Assembly: GCA_003163855.1 (NCBI GenBank)
Contig: PLRJ01000193.1
Coordinates: 17,839 to 62,754 of the forward strand
Direction: 5' to 3'
DNA from: Bryobacterales bacterium
Lineage (GTDB): Bacteria > Acidobacteriota > Terriglobia > Bryobacterales > Bryobacteraceae
Length of the DNA: 44,916 nt
Shown here piece by piece: positions 25,501 through 32,647 of this stretch. The position numbers and the translations under genes were made by a program. Within the stretch, counting starts at the first letter, position 1, and each line of letters begins with the position of its first letter. The notes under the pieces were generated by a model, which was not told the DNA's origin, made no database searches, and was given only the letters and a program-made list of their open reading frames with translations.

Positions 25501-27727
25501 ACTGCAGGTAATGCGCATTGTTCAGTTGCACCGTGCTGGAGTACGCTTGATTCCAGGTTGGATCCAGCCCCGTGTGCACCGTTTGCAACATATTTGTGTT
25601 GGCGCCGATCGCGTTGTTGGCTGTTTCCTCGGCCTGGAATTGGGGCCTCTGAAGATTGGTGACGCCCATATCCACAACCGTCCCGTAGAGAAACAGCGGG
25701 GGTTCGTTGTACGGGAAATACTGGTATCCGGTAAGTGAGAAAATGTTTTGCGTTAAAACTCCCACTCGCATGTTCTGCAGCATGGAGTCGATGAGAGCCA
25801 TGCCCGCTCCTAGCGAACTGGTGTAACTATTAGCTTCCGCCAGAGTAAGCGAACCCTCGAATGGATCGACATTTGTCTCGGTGATGGCGTACTGAACGGG
25901 CCTTCCGGAACTCTGCGCAACCCCGATATTCTGCAGGACAAATCCATTGCCGACGTTTTCAGCCGTCCCGCTGGGTGTAACGAATGCCTCCGCTTCGGCA
26001 AAAGTGGATCCGAACAGAGTTTCAATTGCTGCCGGACTCGTTTGCAGGTTCCCGGCCGCGCCGCCAAATGGGTCCTGGGCCTGCAGCATCATGTACGGCT
26101 GGGAAGCGAATGTATCGTTGTTATTGCAGTACGACTGGATGAGTGTTTCTTCACCGGTTTGGGTGCCTTGCCCATTGATGATCAGGTCGAAAGAAGCCGC
26201 GTTGTAGTTCTGATTGCTCCGCATACTGGCAAACACCGACTGAGCGCGTGTCCCATAGGCTTGCCCGTTTGCCATATTGCCGCCGTAAAGGCTGTTGTTC
26301 CAGGCTTCATTGGAAAGCTCCAGGTGAATTTTGGGAAACACCTGGGTCCAGGGAGTCGTTTGACCTGCCGCTATGCGTTTGGCGCCATAAACGGTTGTCC
26401 CATCGCCCGCTAAGTAGTCAATAAGGTTGGAGGCTTCCGTATTGCTAAGCGTGATGGGAATCACAATCCAGGGTTCAGGAGGGGTACTGGTGGCGTTAGC
26501 CCCGCTGCTTACGGTCTGCAAGAGTTGTAGAAATTCGGTCAAACCATACGATATATAGTTAATTTCCACATATTGGTACTGGGATCGCTGCCTGGCAAAT
26601 TGCGTCGCCAGCAGGTTGTCCAAAGTTTCGGTCTCTTGGTTGAACCAGAAACGGACCACTCCAGGGTTCAACTGCTTCAGGGTGTTGACTACCTCATCGC
26701 GAAAGACCGTGGTATTCGTCGGATCGGTATTCTGCTTTACAAGGCTGGTGTCATCTAAATAGACCTGATTCGCACTTAGCGCTTGTCCGGCCGCCGATGT
26801 GCCGAAAATAAGCCTGACCGAGCCAACCGCATTGCCGGTTTCGTTTGCCGTAAATGGAATGGTATAGGTCTGCCATTGGTTCGTAAGAGGAAACGCTGCG
26901 TTGTAGATGTAACCATTCGGAACGTTGCTTGACAGGCGCTGAAGGCTGACGTAGAGAGACCCGCTTCCGCTGGGGTTCGTCGTTTTGGCCTTAAAACTCA
27001 AGTTGTAGGTGCCATTAAGCTGCAGGAAGGTGTGGTTGGCGTAGCTATCGAAGTAATAGGTGATAGTCGCCGAGTCACCAGCGGCCGGCGCAGTCATGAC
27101 AAGCGACTGGGTGCCGACCGTATCAGGCGCCAGGTCGGTCGTGTTGGTGCCAACTGTGCCATTGCCCCCGAGCGTATACGACCAGCCCTCGGCCGCGCTT
27201 GGAATGCAAGATGACGGGGAGGATCCGGCGCAGAAGTTAACGGACTTCGGTTTCTTGACAATCATGTAGTCGCCGTTACTAGGTGCGACCCCCGATGAAT
27301 CGAAGTTAAACACCGCATCCTGACCGCTTCCTGAAGTAGACGTCGTTATCGTACCCGTGCGGCCGATGGCAGTACCATAAACCACCGTATACGTCGCGCC
27401 GTCCCAATAATCGGCTGGCCAGCCGGAATAGGAGATTGAATCCGTGCACGAGGTGGCAGTGCCCGCGCTGCACAGGACCATGGTCTGGGCTATTTGACCC
27501 TCAAAACCCGGATTGCTGACAATCAGGTTCTTCAGTATCTGACCCGAATCGTAGAAGTTCGCCGCCCCCAGGTTGATGCCCAGCCGTTTCACAGGGCTTT
27601 GCAGCACCGTGTTATTCAGGTTGATGGTGGTGAATGTCGACGTGGGCGAAGTTTGAGCCGTCAGTAAAGCCGGGCAGATCAACGCCATTGTAAGAAAGGA
27701 GTATTTAAGCGTATGTAGACGAGACAT
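19538..27727 (-). CDS. Giant secreted glycosidase-like protein with 17 Ig-like repeats
   Basis: The protein has 2729 residues. A signal peptide (FLTMALICPALLTAQTS) is followed by LGINLGAANFYDSGQIL, then a jelly-roll carbohydrate-binding-like part at about 170-330 (TYNLSFKAKTTNPSG, VYLDDTSLV). A TIM-barrel-like domain at 340-700 carries a candidate acid/base Glu474 in LELSNEAWN. A C-terminal sandwich, an Fn3-type domain (about 830-920) and another Ig-like domain precede 17 repeats of 80-88 residues. Each repeat has QTITF at the start, two Cys (S.CSVSG ... AGTCTITASQAGN) and a closing SFTVN. Two foreign domains interrupt the array after repeats 10 and 15. No sorting signal is present at the C-terminus. 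I infer polysaccharide binding or hydrolysis outside the cell. The exact glycosidase family is not recognised. Confidence 0.85.
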   Translation of the reverse strand: MSRLHTLKYSFLTMALICPALLTAQTSPTSTFTTINLNNTVLQSPVKRLGINLGAANFYDSGQILKNLIVSNPGFEGQIAQTMVLCSAGTATSCTDSISYSGWPADYWDGATYTVVYGTAIGRTGTITTSTSGSGQDAVFNFDSSGVAPSNGDYMIVKKPKSVNFCAGSSPSSCIPSAAEGWSYTLGGNGTVGTNTTDLAPDTVGTQSLVMTAPAAGDSATITYYFDSYANHTFLQLNGTYNLSFKAKTTNPSGSGSLYVSLQRLSSNVPNGYIYNAAFPLTNQWQTYTIPFTANETGNAVGSVRLIFGTSAAGQALSANQVYLDDTSLVKQNTDPTNTTVFRDEVVNTLKQLNPGVVRFWFNQETETLDNLLATQFARQRSQYQYVEINYISYGLTEFLQLLQTVSSGANATSTPPEPWIVIPITLSNTEASNLIDYLAGDGTTVYGAKRIAAGQTTPWTQVFPKIHLELSNEAWNNSLYGGNMANGQAYGTRAQSVFASMRSNQNYNAASFDLIINGQGTQTGEETLIQSYCNNNDTFASQPYMMLQAQDPFGGAAGNLQTSPAAIETLFGSTFAEAEAFVTPSGTAENVGNGFVLQNIGVAQSSGRPVQYAITETNVDPFEGSLTLAEANSYTSSLGAGMALIDSMLQNMRVGVLTQNIFSLTGYQYFPYNEPPLFLYGTVVDMGVTNLQRPQFQAEETANNAIGANTNMLQTVHTGLDPTWNQAYSSTVQLNNAHYLQSFAYNSGDNYSLIIINTNRSASEQVNFAGANVPGGTVQMTQLTSANITDTNETAATFAPVTSTLSNFSAAAGMTLPPFSMTTLTWSAPGISNVTVTPSGTSATITWSIDDPTATSVVNYGTTTAYGSQSTSVAPGSTQSVTLTGLTAGTEYNFSIVSTSGSGAISSSANYTFGTTASFTLSAPSSISVTPGTSGTVPVQVSDTNGYTGSVTLSVSGLPTGVTGTFQTSSGSASLLLTVPSTALGGTYSLTITGTAGGTSQIALVNLVISGASQSQTITFNTIPNQYIGATVTAVATSSAGLTPVTFSVVPNGNCSSSGTNGATIKFLAAGNCGIIASQAGNGTYGPASQGQIVVINSALPPQTITFTSSNADETVGSTLALTATASSGLPVSFASATTGTCTVSGTTATFIAIGTCTINASQAGNSQYAAAPTVPLTINVKGQTQTITFPTIATQTAGTSITLSATSTSKLAVSFASSTQSVCSVSGTTLTLNTAGSCTITASQAGNNQYAAATPVPQTFTVNAAPVASTITFGPIAAQNDGTPLTLTATSTNTVTPITFAASPSSVCSVSGSTATFTGTGTCSITASQVAGNGYLAATPVTQSFTVSAALKSQSISFTQPAAQYVGTPLTLSATATSGLTVSFVSNSTSICTVSGTTAQFIAGGTCSITASQAGGSGYAAATPVTQTFTVNATGYPQTITFNTIATQTVGTPLTLSATSVNASGTATGLTVSFASTTPSVCSVSGTTATFVAAGTCSITASQPGNSQYAAATPVTQSFTVNAGPQTITFGTIPAQTVGATLTLTASASSNLPVSYAASPSSVCSVTGSTATFAAAGTCTIVASQGGNGSYAAATPVTQNVAVLQAQTITFGAIAAQTAGTSLTLTATVTSNLPITYTTTSAASVCTLSSGTVTFVGAGTCSITAAQAGNSTYAAATPVTQAITVTAPQTQTISFGAIAAQQVGTPLTLSASATSKLPVSYVSNSTAVCTVSGTTATFLTSGTCSITASQAGGSGYSAATPVTQTFSVNGEGQVITFNPISAQQAGTTLALTATSSSTLAVSYASTTTSVCSVSGSTATLAAAGTCSITASQAGNSMYAAATPVTQSFTVQSGTSAPATTTVSLGSAATLYGIFNNGSAVTNGGLDTSDYAYSANLLGTGLTFQGIPYVFGTAGSANAATSTTITLPAGSYSTLNFLGTAIYGNQTSQTFTVTYTDGTTSTFTQSMSDWGSPQNYTGETVASAMAYRVTPSGAQSTGQTFNLYAYSFALNSAKTVKSFTLPNLRNVTVLAVTLSGASTQAAQTITFGPIPSQIVGGTLTVSATASSGLPVTFSVVPNGNCSVSGNVVTFLNVGNCGVLANQAGNSAYAAAPQVGQIVVVNNPTAQTITFGTIATQTVGTPLTLNATASSGLAVSYTSSTTGICTVSGSTATFLAAGTCTITASQAGNNVYSAATSVSQSFTVNAGSLKTQTITFGTIASQTVGTPLTLSATASSGLAVTFASTTASVCSVSGTTATFAAAGTCTITASQAGNSTYAATSVSQSFTVNGQSQTITFGTIAAQTVGTPLTLGATASSGLAVSYASSTTGICTVSGSTASFVAAGTCTIAASQAGNSTYAAATPVSQSFTVNAAALQSQTITFGSIAAQTVGTPLTLGATASSGLAVSYASSTTGICTVSGSTASFVAAGTCTITASQAGNSTYAAATSVSQSFTVNAATLVSVTVPAATLAQGNYNAFTASIAGASSAPSNLGLGGVSCVNVAGCLVNLGGSSGSLNFEFFYVTSNSATLGVYVSTSVLPGTYTIPITIGTTQAGTFTLTVPQLTQTITFGTIAAQTVGTPLTLGATASSGLAVSYVSSTTGICTVSGSTATFVTAGTCTITASQAGNSTYAAATSVSQSFTVNAAALKSQTITFNPIAAQTVGKSLTVSATASSGLPVSFVIVQNGNCSISGNVVTFLNQGNCGVIATQAGNSTYAAAPAVGQVIVVN
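19541..24690 (-). repeat. Coding tandem array of 17 Ig-like units (about 240-265 bases each)
   Basis: On the minus strand, units 1-10 occupy about 24690-22163, units 11-15 occupy 21607-20348, and units 16-17 occupy 20035-19541. Inserted domains lie at 21608-22162 and 20036-20347. Units 14, 15 and 16 (20857-19784) are nearly identical even at the DNA level, whereas units 1-10 have diverged, so recent duplication occurred toward the 3' end. Units 1, 11 and 17 form a distinct subtype with NGNCS and GNCGVIA in place of the usual Cys motifs. Confidence 0.88.
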
Positions 27728-28100
27728 GGAATTCGTGGTGAACTCCCATGCTGAATTACATGCGAACGTGACGCAAGCTACAGAGGTTCCATGTAGACCG
27801 TCAAGTTTTATTGGTAATAGGTGGCGGAAGTCGTTGAAGGTCTAGTACTGAAACGTTTTGTATAGGGCAGGGTTAAGTGCAGCATGTTTCGCGAGTTAAT
27901 CCGCCTTCGCGACCGATTAAGCGCAAAATACTGACGACTTTGAAGTTATTGAGGCCGTTCGAGGAGATCTTGCAAAGGAGGAATCTGCGCGCGGCGTTCT
28001 AAAGAGCAAAATTGTGCTGAAGTATTTCGTAAACCGATATTGAGCCGGTTGGAAGATCGCGGGGTATCGACTGGTACCGCGAGAGCTTCTCATTCTAGCC
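27728..28100. other. Intergenic region upstream of the giant gene
   Basis: This stretch of about 370 bases carries no clear gene. On the minus strand TTGACG at 27799-27804 could be a -35 element for the giant gene, with only a weak -10 (GTAGCT) at 17 bases. On the plus strand an open stretch at 27921-28043 reads like protein (DDFEVIEAVRGDLAKEESAR...) but has no start codon. It may be a gene remnant or chance. Confidence 0.3.
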
Positions 28101-28154
28101 TAAAAAAACAAGGTGAGGCTCGGCTGTCGCCATTGGCGGGCCGAGCCTACACCT
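28101..28154 (-). terminator. Rho-independent terminator of the MarR-YceI operon
   Basis: On the minus strand, AGGTGtaGGCTCGGC pairs with GCCGAGCCtCACCT, a stem of about 13 pairs with a small bulge, and is followed by a run of seven T. It begins 11 bases after the YceI stop codon. This is a strong intrinsic terminator. Confidence 0.88.
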
Positions 28155-28164
28155 GCCTATACCC

Positions 28165-28695
28165 TTACGCCTTCACCATCTGAATATCGAACTCAATCTT
28201 TACTTCGTCCGAGATGGCGACCCCGCCCGTCTCCAGCACAGCATTCCAAACCAGTTCAAAGTCACTGCGCTTTAACTTTCCCTTCGCCGTAACGCCGATA
28301 CGAGTCATGCCCCAGGGGTCCTTGGTCTCTTCGGACACCTCTTCCACATCAAGCACAACGGGCTTGGTAATGCCATGCAGAGTCAGGTCGCCCACAACCT
28401 CATAGGCGCTGGAAGTTCCCTTAGTCACCTGCGTGCTCTTATAGGTCATAACCGGGAACTTCTCCGCGTCGAAAAAGTCGGGACTCAGCAAATGGCCGTC
28501 GCGCTTTTCGTCGTTGGTCGTAATCGTTTTGACATCCACCTCAGCCTCGATGGTGGTCGCATCTGGATTTTCGGTGTCATGAACGATGGTCCCTTTCACG
28601 CCTGAAAAGGATCCACGGACGGTGGAGATCATCAAGTGACGAACTGAGAAATGCACACCTGAGTGGGCGGGGTCAATATTGTAAGTAGCTATCAT
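28165..28695 (-). CDS. YceI-family lipid-binding protein
   Basis: The protein has 176 residues from the ATG at 28695, which has AGGAG seven bases upstream; the frame from 28713 lacks such a site. It is a lipocalin-like beta-barrel that binds polyprenoid or amide lipids. Family motifs seen are YNIDPAHSGVHFSVRHLMIS at residues 4-23, FSGVKGTI, DEKRDGHLLSPDFFDAEKFP in the middle, LTLHGITKPV, and a C-terminal VAISDEVKIEFDIQ. No signal peptide is present, so unlike E. coli YceI it is probably cytosolic. It follows a MarR regulator by 30 bases and ends at a terminator, a common arrangement in which the regulator controls YceI expression. Confidence 0.94.
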   Translation of the reverse strand: MIATYNIDPAHSGVHFSVRHLMISTVRGSFSGVKGTIVHDTENPDATTIEAEVDVKTITTNDEKRDGHLLSPDFFDAEKFPVMTYKSTQVTKGTSSAYEVVGDLTLHGITKPVVLDVEEVSEETKDPWGMTRIGVTAKGKLKRSDFELVWNAVLETGGVAISDEVKIEFDIQMVKA

Positions 28696-28725
28696 TTTCT
28701 TGCTCCTGTTCAATCAGTAAGAGTT

Positions 28726-29169
28726 CTACGTTGCTTCTAACGATTCGCGAACTTTATCAAGTAATTCGATCAACTGACGCAACTGCTTTTCAGAGGTTCC
28801 GCGAAGGCGCTGTTGATGAGCTTCCGCCATCACCGGATCAACCCGCTTCAGCAGTTCCAGGCCCGTCGCGCTGATGTGCGTCACTACCACCCGGCGATCA
28901 AGCGCGCTGCGTTCCCGAGTCAACAGATTGCGCGCTTCCATACGGTCGAGCAAGCGCGTTATGTCGGGATCGCGATTCACCATCCGTTCGGCGATCTGTC
29001 CACACGCCAGACCGTCCGGCGAACCACGAAGAATTCGCAGGATATTGAATTGAGACGGCGTCAGATCGAAGGGCTTCAGCGCATCCGCCGCCACCTGACT
29101 CAGCAAATCGGCCGTTCGCAGAACGCACAGCGTCGCCTCTTGCTCCAGCAGCGAAAACGGCTTTGTCAT
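28726..29169 (-). CDS. MarR-family transcriptional regulator
   Basis: The product has 147 residues from the ATG at 29169 (MTKPFSLLEQEATLCVLRTA). It is a winged helix-turn-helix repressor of the MarR type: LTPSQFNILRILRGSPDGLACGQ is split into the recognition region (IAERMVNRDPDITRLLDRME) and the wing (LLTRERSALDRRVVVTHISA, with the conserved D-R-R). It would act as a dimer on palindromic DNA and respond to small aromatic ligands. It is the first gene of the operon with YceI and is divergent from an oxidoreductase gene. A candidate operator lies in its promoter. Confidence 0.93.
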   Translation of the reverse strand: MTKPFSLLEQEATLCVLRTADLLSQVAADALKPFDLTPSQFNILRILRGSPDGLACGQIAERMVNRDPDITRLLDRMEARNLLTRERSALDRRVVVTHISATGLELLKRVDPVMAEAHQQRLRGTSEKQLRQLIELLDKVRESLEAT

Positions 29170-29202
29170 TTTAATCTCATCTGCCAGTTTCGCCACGCCA
29201 CC

Positions 29203-29243
29203 ATGATACACACAAAATTGTCGTTACAACAACTATCGTTACA
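29203..29243. promoter_or_regulatory. MarR/YceI promoter with candidate operator
   Basis: On the minus strand TTGTTG and TATCAT, 18 bases apart, form a plausible promoter 34 bases before the MarR ATG. Between them lies the palindrome TTGT-CGTT-ACAA (29218-29229), and TCGTTACA is repeated at 29221-29228 and 29236-29243. A MarR dimer binding here would block the promoter and could also affect the divergent gene at 29294. Confidence 0.45.
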
Positions 29244-29293
29244 CCTAAATCCGGCAGCACGCAAAATTACGCTACAACGCTACATTGGTTCCA

Positions 29294-30409
29294 ATGAGTT
29301 TTCCGACTCGCCCCATCTCTCGCCGCACTCTCATGCGCGGCCTTGCTGCCGGTTCATCGCTTGTTCCGCTAGCCTCTTTGGCGCTCGCCCAGGATGACAA
29401 GCCTAAGGATAAAATCGGCTACTGCATTGTCGGATTGGGCCGTATCTCGCTCCAGCACTTCATGCCCGGCTGCCTGCAGGCGAAGAAGTCGAAGATAGTC
29501 GCCCTGGTCAGCGGGCATCGCGAGAAAGCGGTGGAGACCGCCAAAGCATACAACGTCGCCGAAAGCAGTATCTATAGCTACGACAATTACGAACAGATTG
29601 CGGACAACAGGGAAATAGACGCCGTCTATATCGCGCTGCCCAACAATATGCACGCCGAGTACACCATTCGCGCCGCCAAAGCCGGCAAGCACGTGTTGTG
29701 CGAAAAGCCCATGTCCACCAACGTGAATGAGGCGCAGGCCATGATCAACGCCTGCAAAGCCGCCGGCAAACGTTTGATGATCGCCTATCGCTGCCAGTAC
29801 GAACCCACCAACCTGCGCGCCGTGGAACTGATCAAGAGTGGAAGACTGGGCGCCGTTCAATCCATAGAAAGCGCCTACGGTTTCAACGAGCGTGCCGGCG
29901 AGTGGCGTCTAAACAAGAAAATGGCCGGGGGCGGCCCGTTGATGGATGTGGGTATCTACGCGCTGAACGCCTGCCGCTATCTGACTGACGAAGAGCCGCG
30001 CTACATCGAAGGTTTCTGCTCCGTTATCGACCGTGATGGCCGCTTCGACCAGGTGGAGGAAAACGTAGCGTGGGTGATGCGTTTTCCCAGCGGCATTATG
30101 GCCAGTTGTAACACGACTTACGGCGCCCGAATGAATGGCTTTTTCCGCGTGCATGGTTCGAAAGGCGTCATGCATGTGGAACCCGCGTTTTCTTACGACG
30201 GCTTGCAGTTAAGGGCGCAAATTAACGGCGAACCTGAGCTTCTAGAGCCAAATAATGAGAAGGATCCGGCTCAATTCACTCGCGAGGCGGATCACTTTTC
30301 CAACTGCATCCTGAACAATGAGGAGCCTAAAAGCAACGGCGACGAGGGCTTACGCGACATGCATTACATCGCCGAAATCTACAAATCCTGCGGCCGCCAA
30401 GCGTTTTAA
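29294..30409 (+). CDS. Tat-exported Gfo/Idh/MocA family oxidoreductase
   Basis: The protein has 371 residues from the ATG at 29294. A twin-arginine signal (SRRTLMRGLAAGSS) precedes the Rossmann domain, with YCIVGLGRISLQH at 43-55, a sugar-oxidoreductase HVLCEKPMS motif near 135, and the C-terminal Gfo domain (MDVGIYALNACRY). Relatives such as glucose-fructose oxidoreductase carry tightly bound NADP and work in the periplasm, which explains folding before export. The usual substrate His of DVGIH is Tyr here (DVGIY), as in the glucose-fructose oxidoreductase group. Sugar specificity is not known. It is transcribed away from the MarR-YceI pair. Confidence 0.9.
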   Translation: MSFPTRPISRRTLMRGLAAGSSLVPLASLALAQDDKPKDKIGYCIVGLGRISLQHFMPGCLQAKKSKIVALVSGHREKAVETAKAYNVAESSIYSYDNYEQIADNREIDAVYIALPNNMHAEYTIRAAKAGKHVLCEKPMSTNVNEAQAMINACKAAGKRLMIAYRCQYEPTNLRAVELIKSGRLGAVQSIESAYGFNERAGEWRLNKKMAGGGPLMDVGIYALNACRYLTDEEPRYIEGFCSVIDRDGRFDQVEENVAWVMRFPSGIMASCNTTYGARMNGFFRVHGSKGVMHVEPAFSYDGLQLRAQINGEPELLEPNNEKDPAQFTREADHFSNCILNNEEPKSNGDEGLRDMHYIAEIYKSCGRQAF

Positions 30410-30741
30410 AGCGGAACAGGCGAGGCACCAAACGATGGAATAGCATGTCAAAGAAGCTGCCGCGCGTGAGTTTTTCGATGCCTTGCTCCACCCTTTCTAT
30501 CTGCTCTAAATGCTGTTTCAGCAGGAGCCGCCGTGTCGGGCGAAGAACGCTCGATTAAAATAAGGCACTTTCTCGCGATTCTTCGCCTTGTCGGGGCGGC
30601 GCCGCACCGGCTCATCGCAACAGCCTGCCTGTTCCCTCGTTGGGCCGTCCCCTCCATTGCACCGTCCGAAAAGCCCACGCACCGCTCTCTTCATGCTGTG
30701 TCACCAATCCGCCAGGATCCTTGCCCGAGACGGTATCGAGA
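30410..30741. other. Gene-free stretch between convergent genes
   Basis: These 332 bases separate the oxidoreductase and P5C dehydrogenase genes, which converge here. Short frames exist on both strands but none resembles a protein family, and no clear hairpin with T-run was seen. Confidence 0.4.
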
Positions 30742-32295
30742 CTAATTCAGCTTTTCGGCAATCGACTTGCCCTGCACAAACTGCAGCAGGTAATCCGGGC
30801 CACCGGCCTTCGAATCGGTGCCGGACATGTTGAAACCGCCGAACGGGTGCGCACCCACCATCGCTCCGGTGCATTTCCGGTTAATGTAAAGATTGCCGAC
30901 GAAAAACTCGCGGCGTGCGCGCTCCACCTTCTGCTTATTCTTCGAAAACACCGCTCCCGTTAAGCCGTATTCCGAATCATTGGCGAAATGCAGCGCTTCG
31001 TCAAAATCGTTCGCTTTAGCAACTGCCAGAACCGGGCCAAAGATTTCCTCCTGGAAAATCCGCGCCTTGGGATTGACGTCTGCGAAGATGGTCGGCTTGA
31101 TGAAAAAGCCGTCGCCCGCGGCCTTGTCGCCGCCCGTGATTAGTTTGCCTTCGCCTTTTCCCACTTCGATGTAAGCCAGGATTTTGTCTCTGGCGGCGGC
31201 GCTGATAACCGGGCCCATGTAGTTCTGCACCGCGTCGGATTGACCGATCGTCAGGCTCTCGGCTTGGGTCTTCAGTTTTGCCAGAAACTCGTCATAAACG
31301 GACTGGTCCACAATTGCGCGCGAGCAGGCGGAACACTTCTGGCCTTGAAACCCGAAGGCGGAATAGAGCACGCCCATAACGGCCTGGTCGAGATCGGCTT
31401 CGCTATCGACAATGATGGCGTCTTTGCCACCCATTTCGGCAACCACGCGCTTGATCCAGCGCTGGCCGGGCGGTGTTTTAGCGGCCAGTTCGTTAATCCG
31501 CAAACCAACATTACGCGAGCCGGTGAAGGAAATGAACCGCGCTTTAGGGTTCTTGACTAGCGCTTCACCCACTTCGGGGCCGCCGCCGTTAAGTAGCGAG
31601 AACGCTTCCGCGGGAACGCCCGCTTCGAGCATCAATTCCGCCGCTTTCCAGGCGATAGTCGGAGTTTCGGTTGATGGCTTAATCACCACCGTGTTGCCTG
31701 TGACCAAAGCCGCTACCGACATACCCAGCAGAATGGCCAGCGGAAAGTTCCACGGCGGAATGATGATGCCGACGCCCAGCGGCAGATAAACAAACTCGTC
31801 ACGCTCGCCCGATAGCTGCACCATTGGTTCCGGATGAGCCAGTTTGAGCGCCTGGCGGGCATAATACTCGCAGAAGTCCACGGCTTCCGAGACATCCGCT
31901 TCGGCCTCGGCCCATGTTTTGCCCGATTCCAGCACCAGCCAAGCGTCAAACTCGAATTTACGGGCGCGAATGATCTCCGCCATGCGCACCAGCATCAGGG
32001 CGCGGTTTTCCACCGGAACTTTTGACCAAGTGGGAAAGTAGCGGTAAGCAGCATCTACCGCATCGTCGGCGTCCTTTTCGCTGCCTTTCTGATGCACACC
32101 GACAATTTCAGAGGGCGCGGACGGATTGACTGAGACGACTTTCTCAGCCGATTGCCGAAATTCGCCGGCTACCATCAGATCGTATTCGGCGCCAAACTCT
32201 GCTCGGACCGCCGCCAGCGCCGCCTGCATGGCAGGCACATTTTCCGGCAGTGTGAAATCAGTGTACGGCTCGTTAACAAAGGGCGGGAGTTGCAT
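30742..32295 (-). CDS. pruA: L-glutamate gamma-semialdehyde (P5C) dehydrogenase
   Basis: This 517-residue monofunctional enzyme oxidises glutamate semialdehyde, the product of proline dehydrogenase, to glutamate with NAD+. The aldehyde dehydrogenase core is complete: PPWNFPLAILLGMSVAALVTG, FTGSRNVGLRI, the general base Glu287 in VAEMGGKDAI, the nucleophile Cys321 in GQKCSACSR, and EIFGPVLAV. The P5C-specific C-terminal part FGGFNMSGTDSKAGGPDYL is present. Length matches the RocA/PruA type rather than the fused PutA. No proline dehydrogenase is encoded in the window. The gene starts eight bases after the YtxH gene, so the two are probably co-transcribed. Confidence 0.95.
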   Translation of the reverse strand: MQLPPFVNEPYTDFTLPENVPAMQAALAAVRAEFGAEYDLMVAGEFRQSAEKVVSVNPSAPSEIVGVHQKGSEKDADDAVDAAYRYFPTWSKVPVENRALMLVRMAEIIRARKFEFDAWLVLESGKTWAEAEADVSEAVDFCEYYARQALKLAHPEPMVQLSGERDEFVYLPLGVGIIIPPWNFPLAILLGMSVAALVTGNTVVIKPSTETPTIAWKAAELMLEAGVPAEAFSLLNGGGPEVGEALVKNPKARFISFTGSRNVGLRINELAAKTPPGQRWIKRVVAEMGGKDAIIVDSEADLDQAVMGVLYSAFGFQGQKCSACSRAIVDQSVYDEFLAKLKTQAESLTIGQSDAVQNYMGPVISAAARDKILAYIEVGKGEGKLITGGDKAAGDGFFIKPTIFADVNPKARIFQEEIFGPVLAVAKANDFDEALHFANDSEYGLTGAVFSKNKQKVERARREFFVGNLYINRKCTGAMVGAHPFGGFNMSGTDSKAGGPDYLLQFVQGKSIAEKLN

Positions 32296-32303
32296 TAGAT
32301 TCT

Positions 32304-32591
32304 TTAGATCCGCTCGTCAAACGTCTTCTCGGCCACCTTGCGGCCACGTTCGAACAGGTCGGCGGCTTCGTCGGCCAGTTCGCGTCCGCGCTCGAAAAGT
32401 TCACGCCCGCGTGAAATGGCTTCCTGGCTTGAATTCATAAATGTCTTGCGCCCGCGTTCGGCCTGCTTCGCCAATTTGCGGCGCGTGTGCTTGCCGGCTT
32501 CAGGCGCCAGCAAAAGCGCCGCTCCCGCGCCCAGTACTGCTCCGCACACAAACCACCCGATGGCAGTGCCAATGTTGTTATCGTTCTCCAT
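32304..32591 (-). CDS. YtxH-domain membrane protein
   Basis: The protein has 95 residues from the ATG at 32591 (GAGG lies seven bases upstream; a TTG two codons earlier is less likely). A single membrane helix with Gly-rich packing (IGWFVCGAVLGAGAALLLAP) is followed by EAGKHTRRKLAK, the YtxH signature, and a charged helix with repeated RGREL/RGRKV segments suggesting an amphipathic coil. The family (YtxH/gas-vesicle-associated type) is linked to general stress in Bacillus but lacks a known biochemical role. It leads the operon with P5C dehydrogenase and diverges from the GH51 gene. Confidence 0.85.
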   Translation of the reverse strand: MENDNNIGTAIGWFVCGAVLGAGAALLLAPEAGKHTRRKLAKQAERGRKTFMNSSQEAISRGRELFERGRELADEAADLFERGRKVAEKTFDERI

Positions 32592-32647
32592 AGCCAAACC
32601 TCAGCTTCCATCTTACTTAGGTAGACTGTCAGGGTTACGAACAATCC

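Noticed and set aside
27921-28043. Protein-like frame (DDFEVIEAVRGDLAKEES...)
   Set aside because: There is no start codon, only about 40 codons are open, and no family is recognised. Too weak to call a gene.
30448-30833. Short frames between the oxidoreductase and P5C dehydrogenase genes
   Set aside because: Several frames on both strands are open by chance; none has a ribosome binding site or family resemblance.
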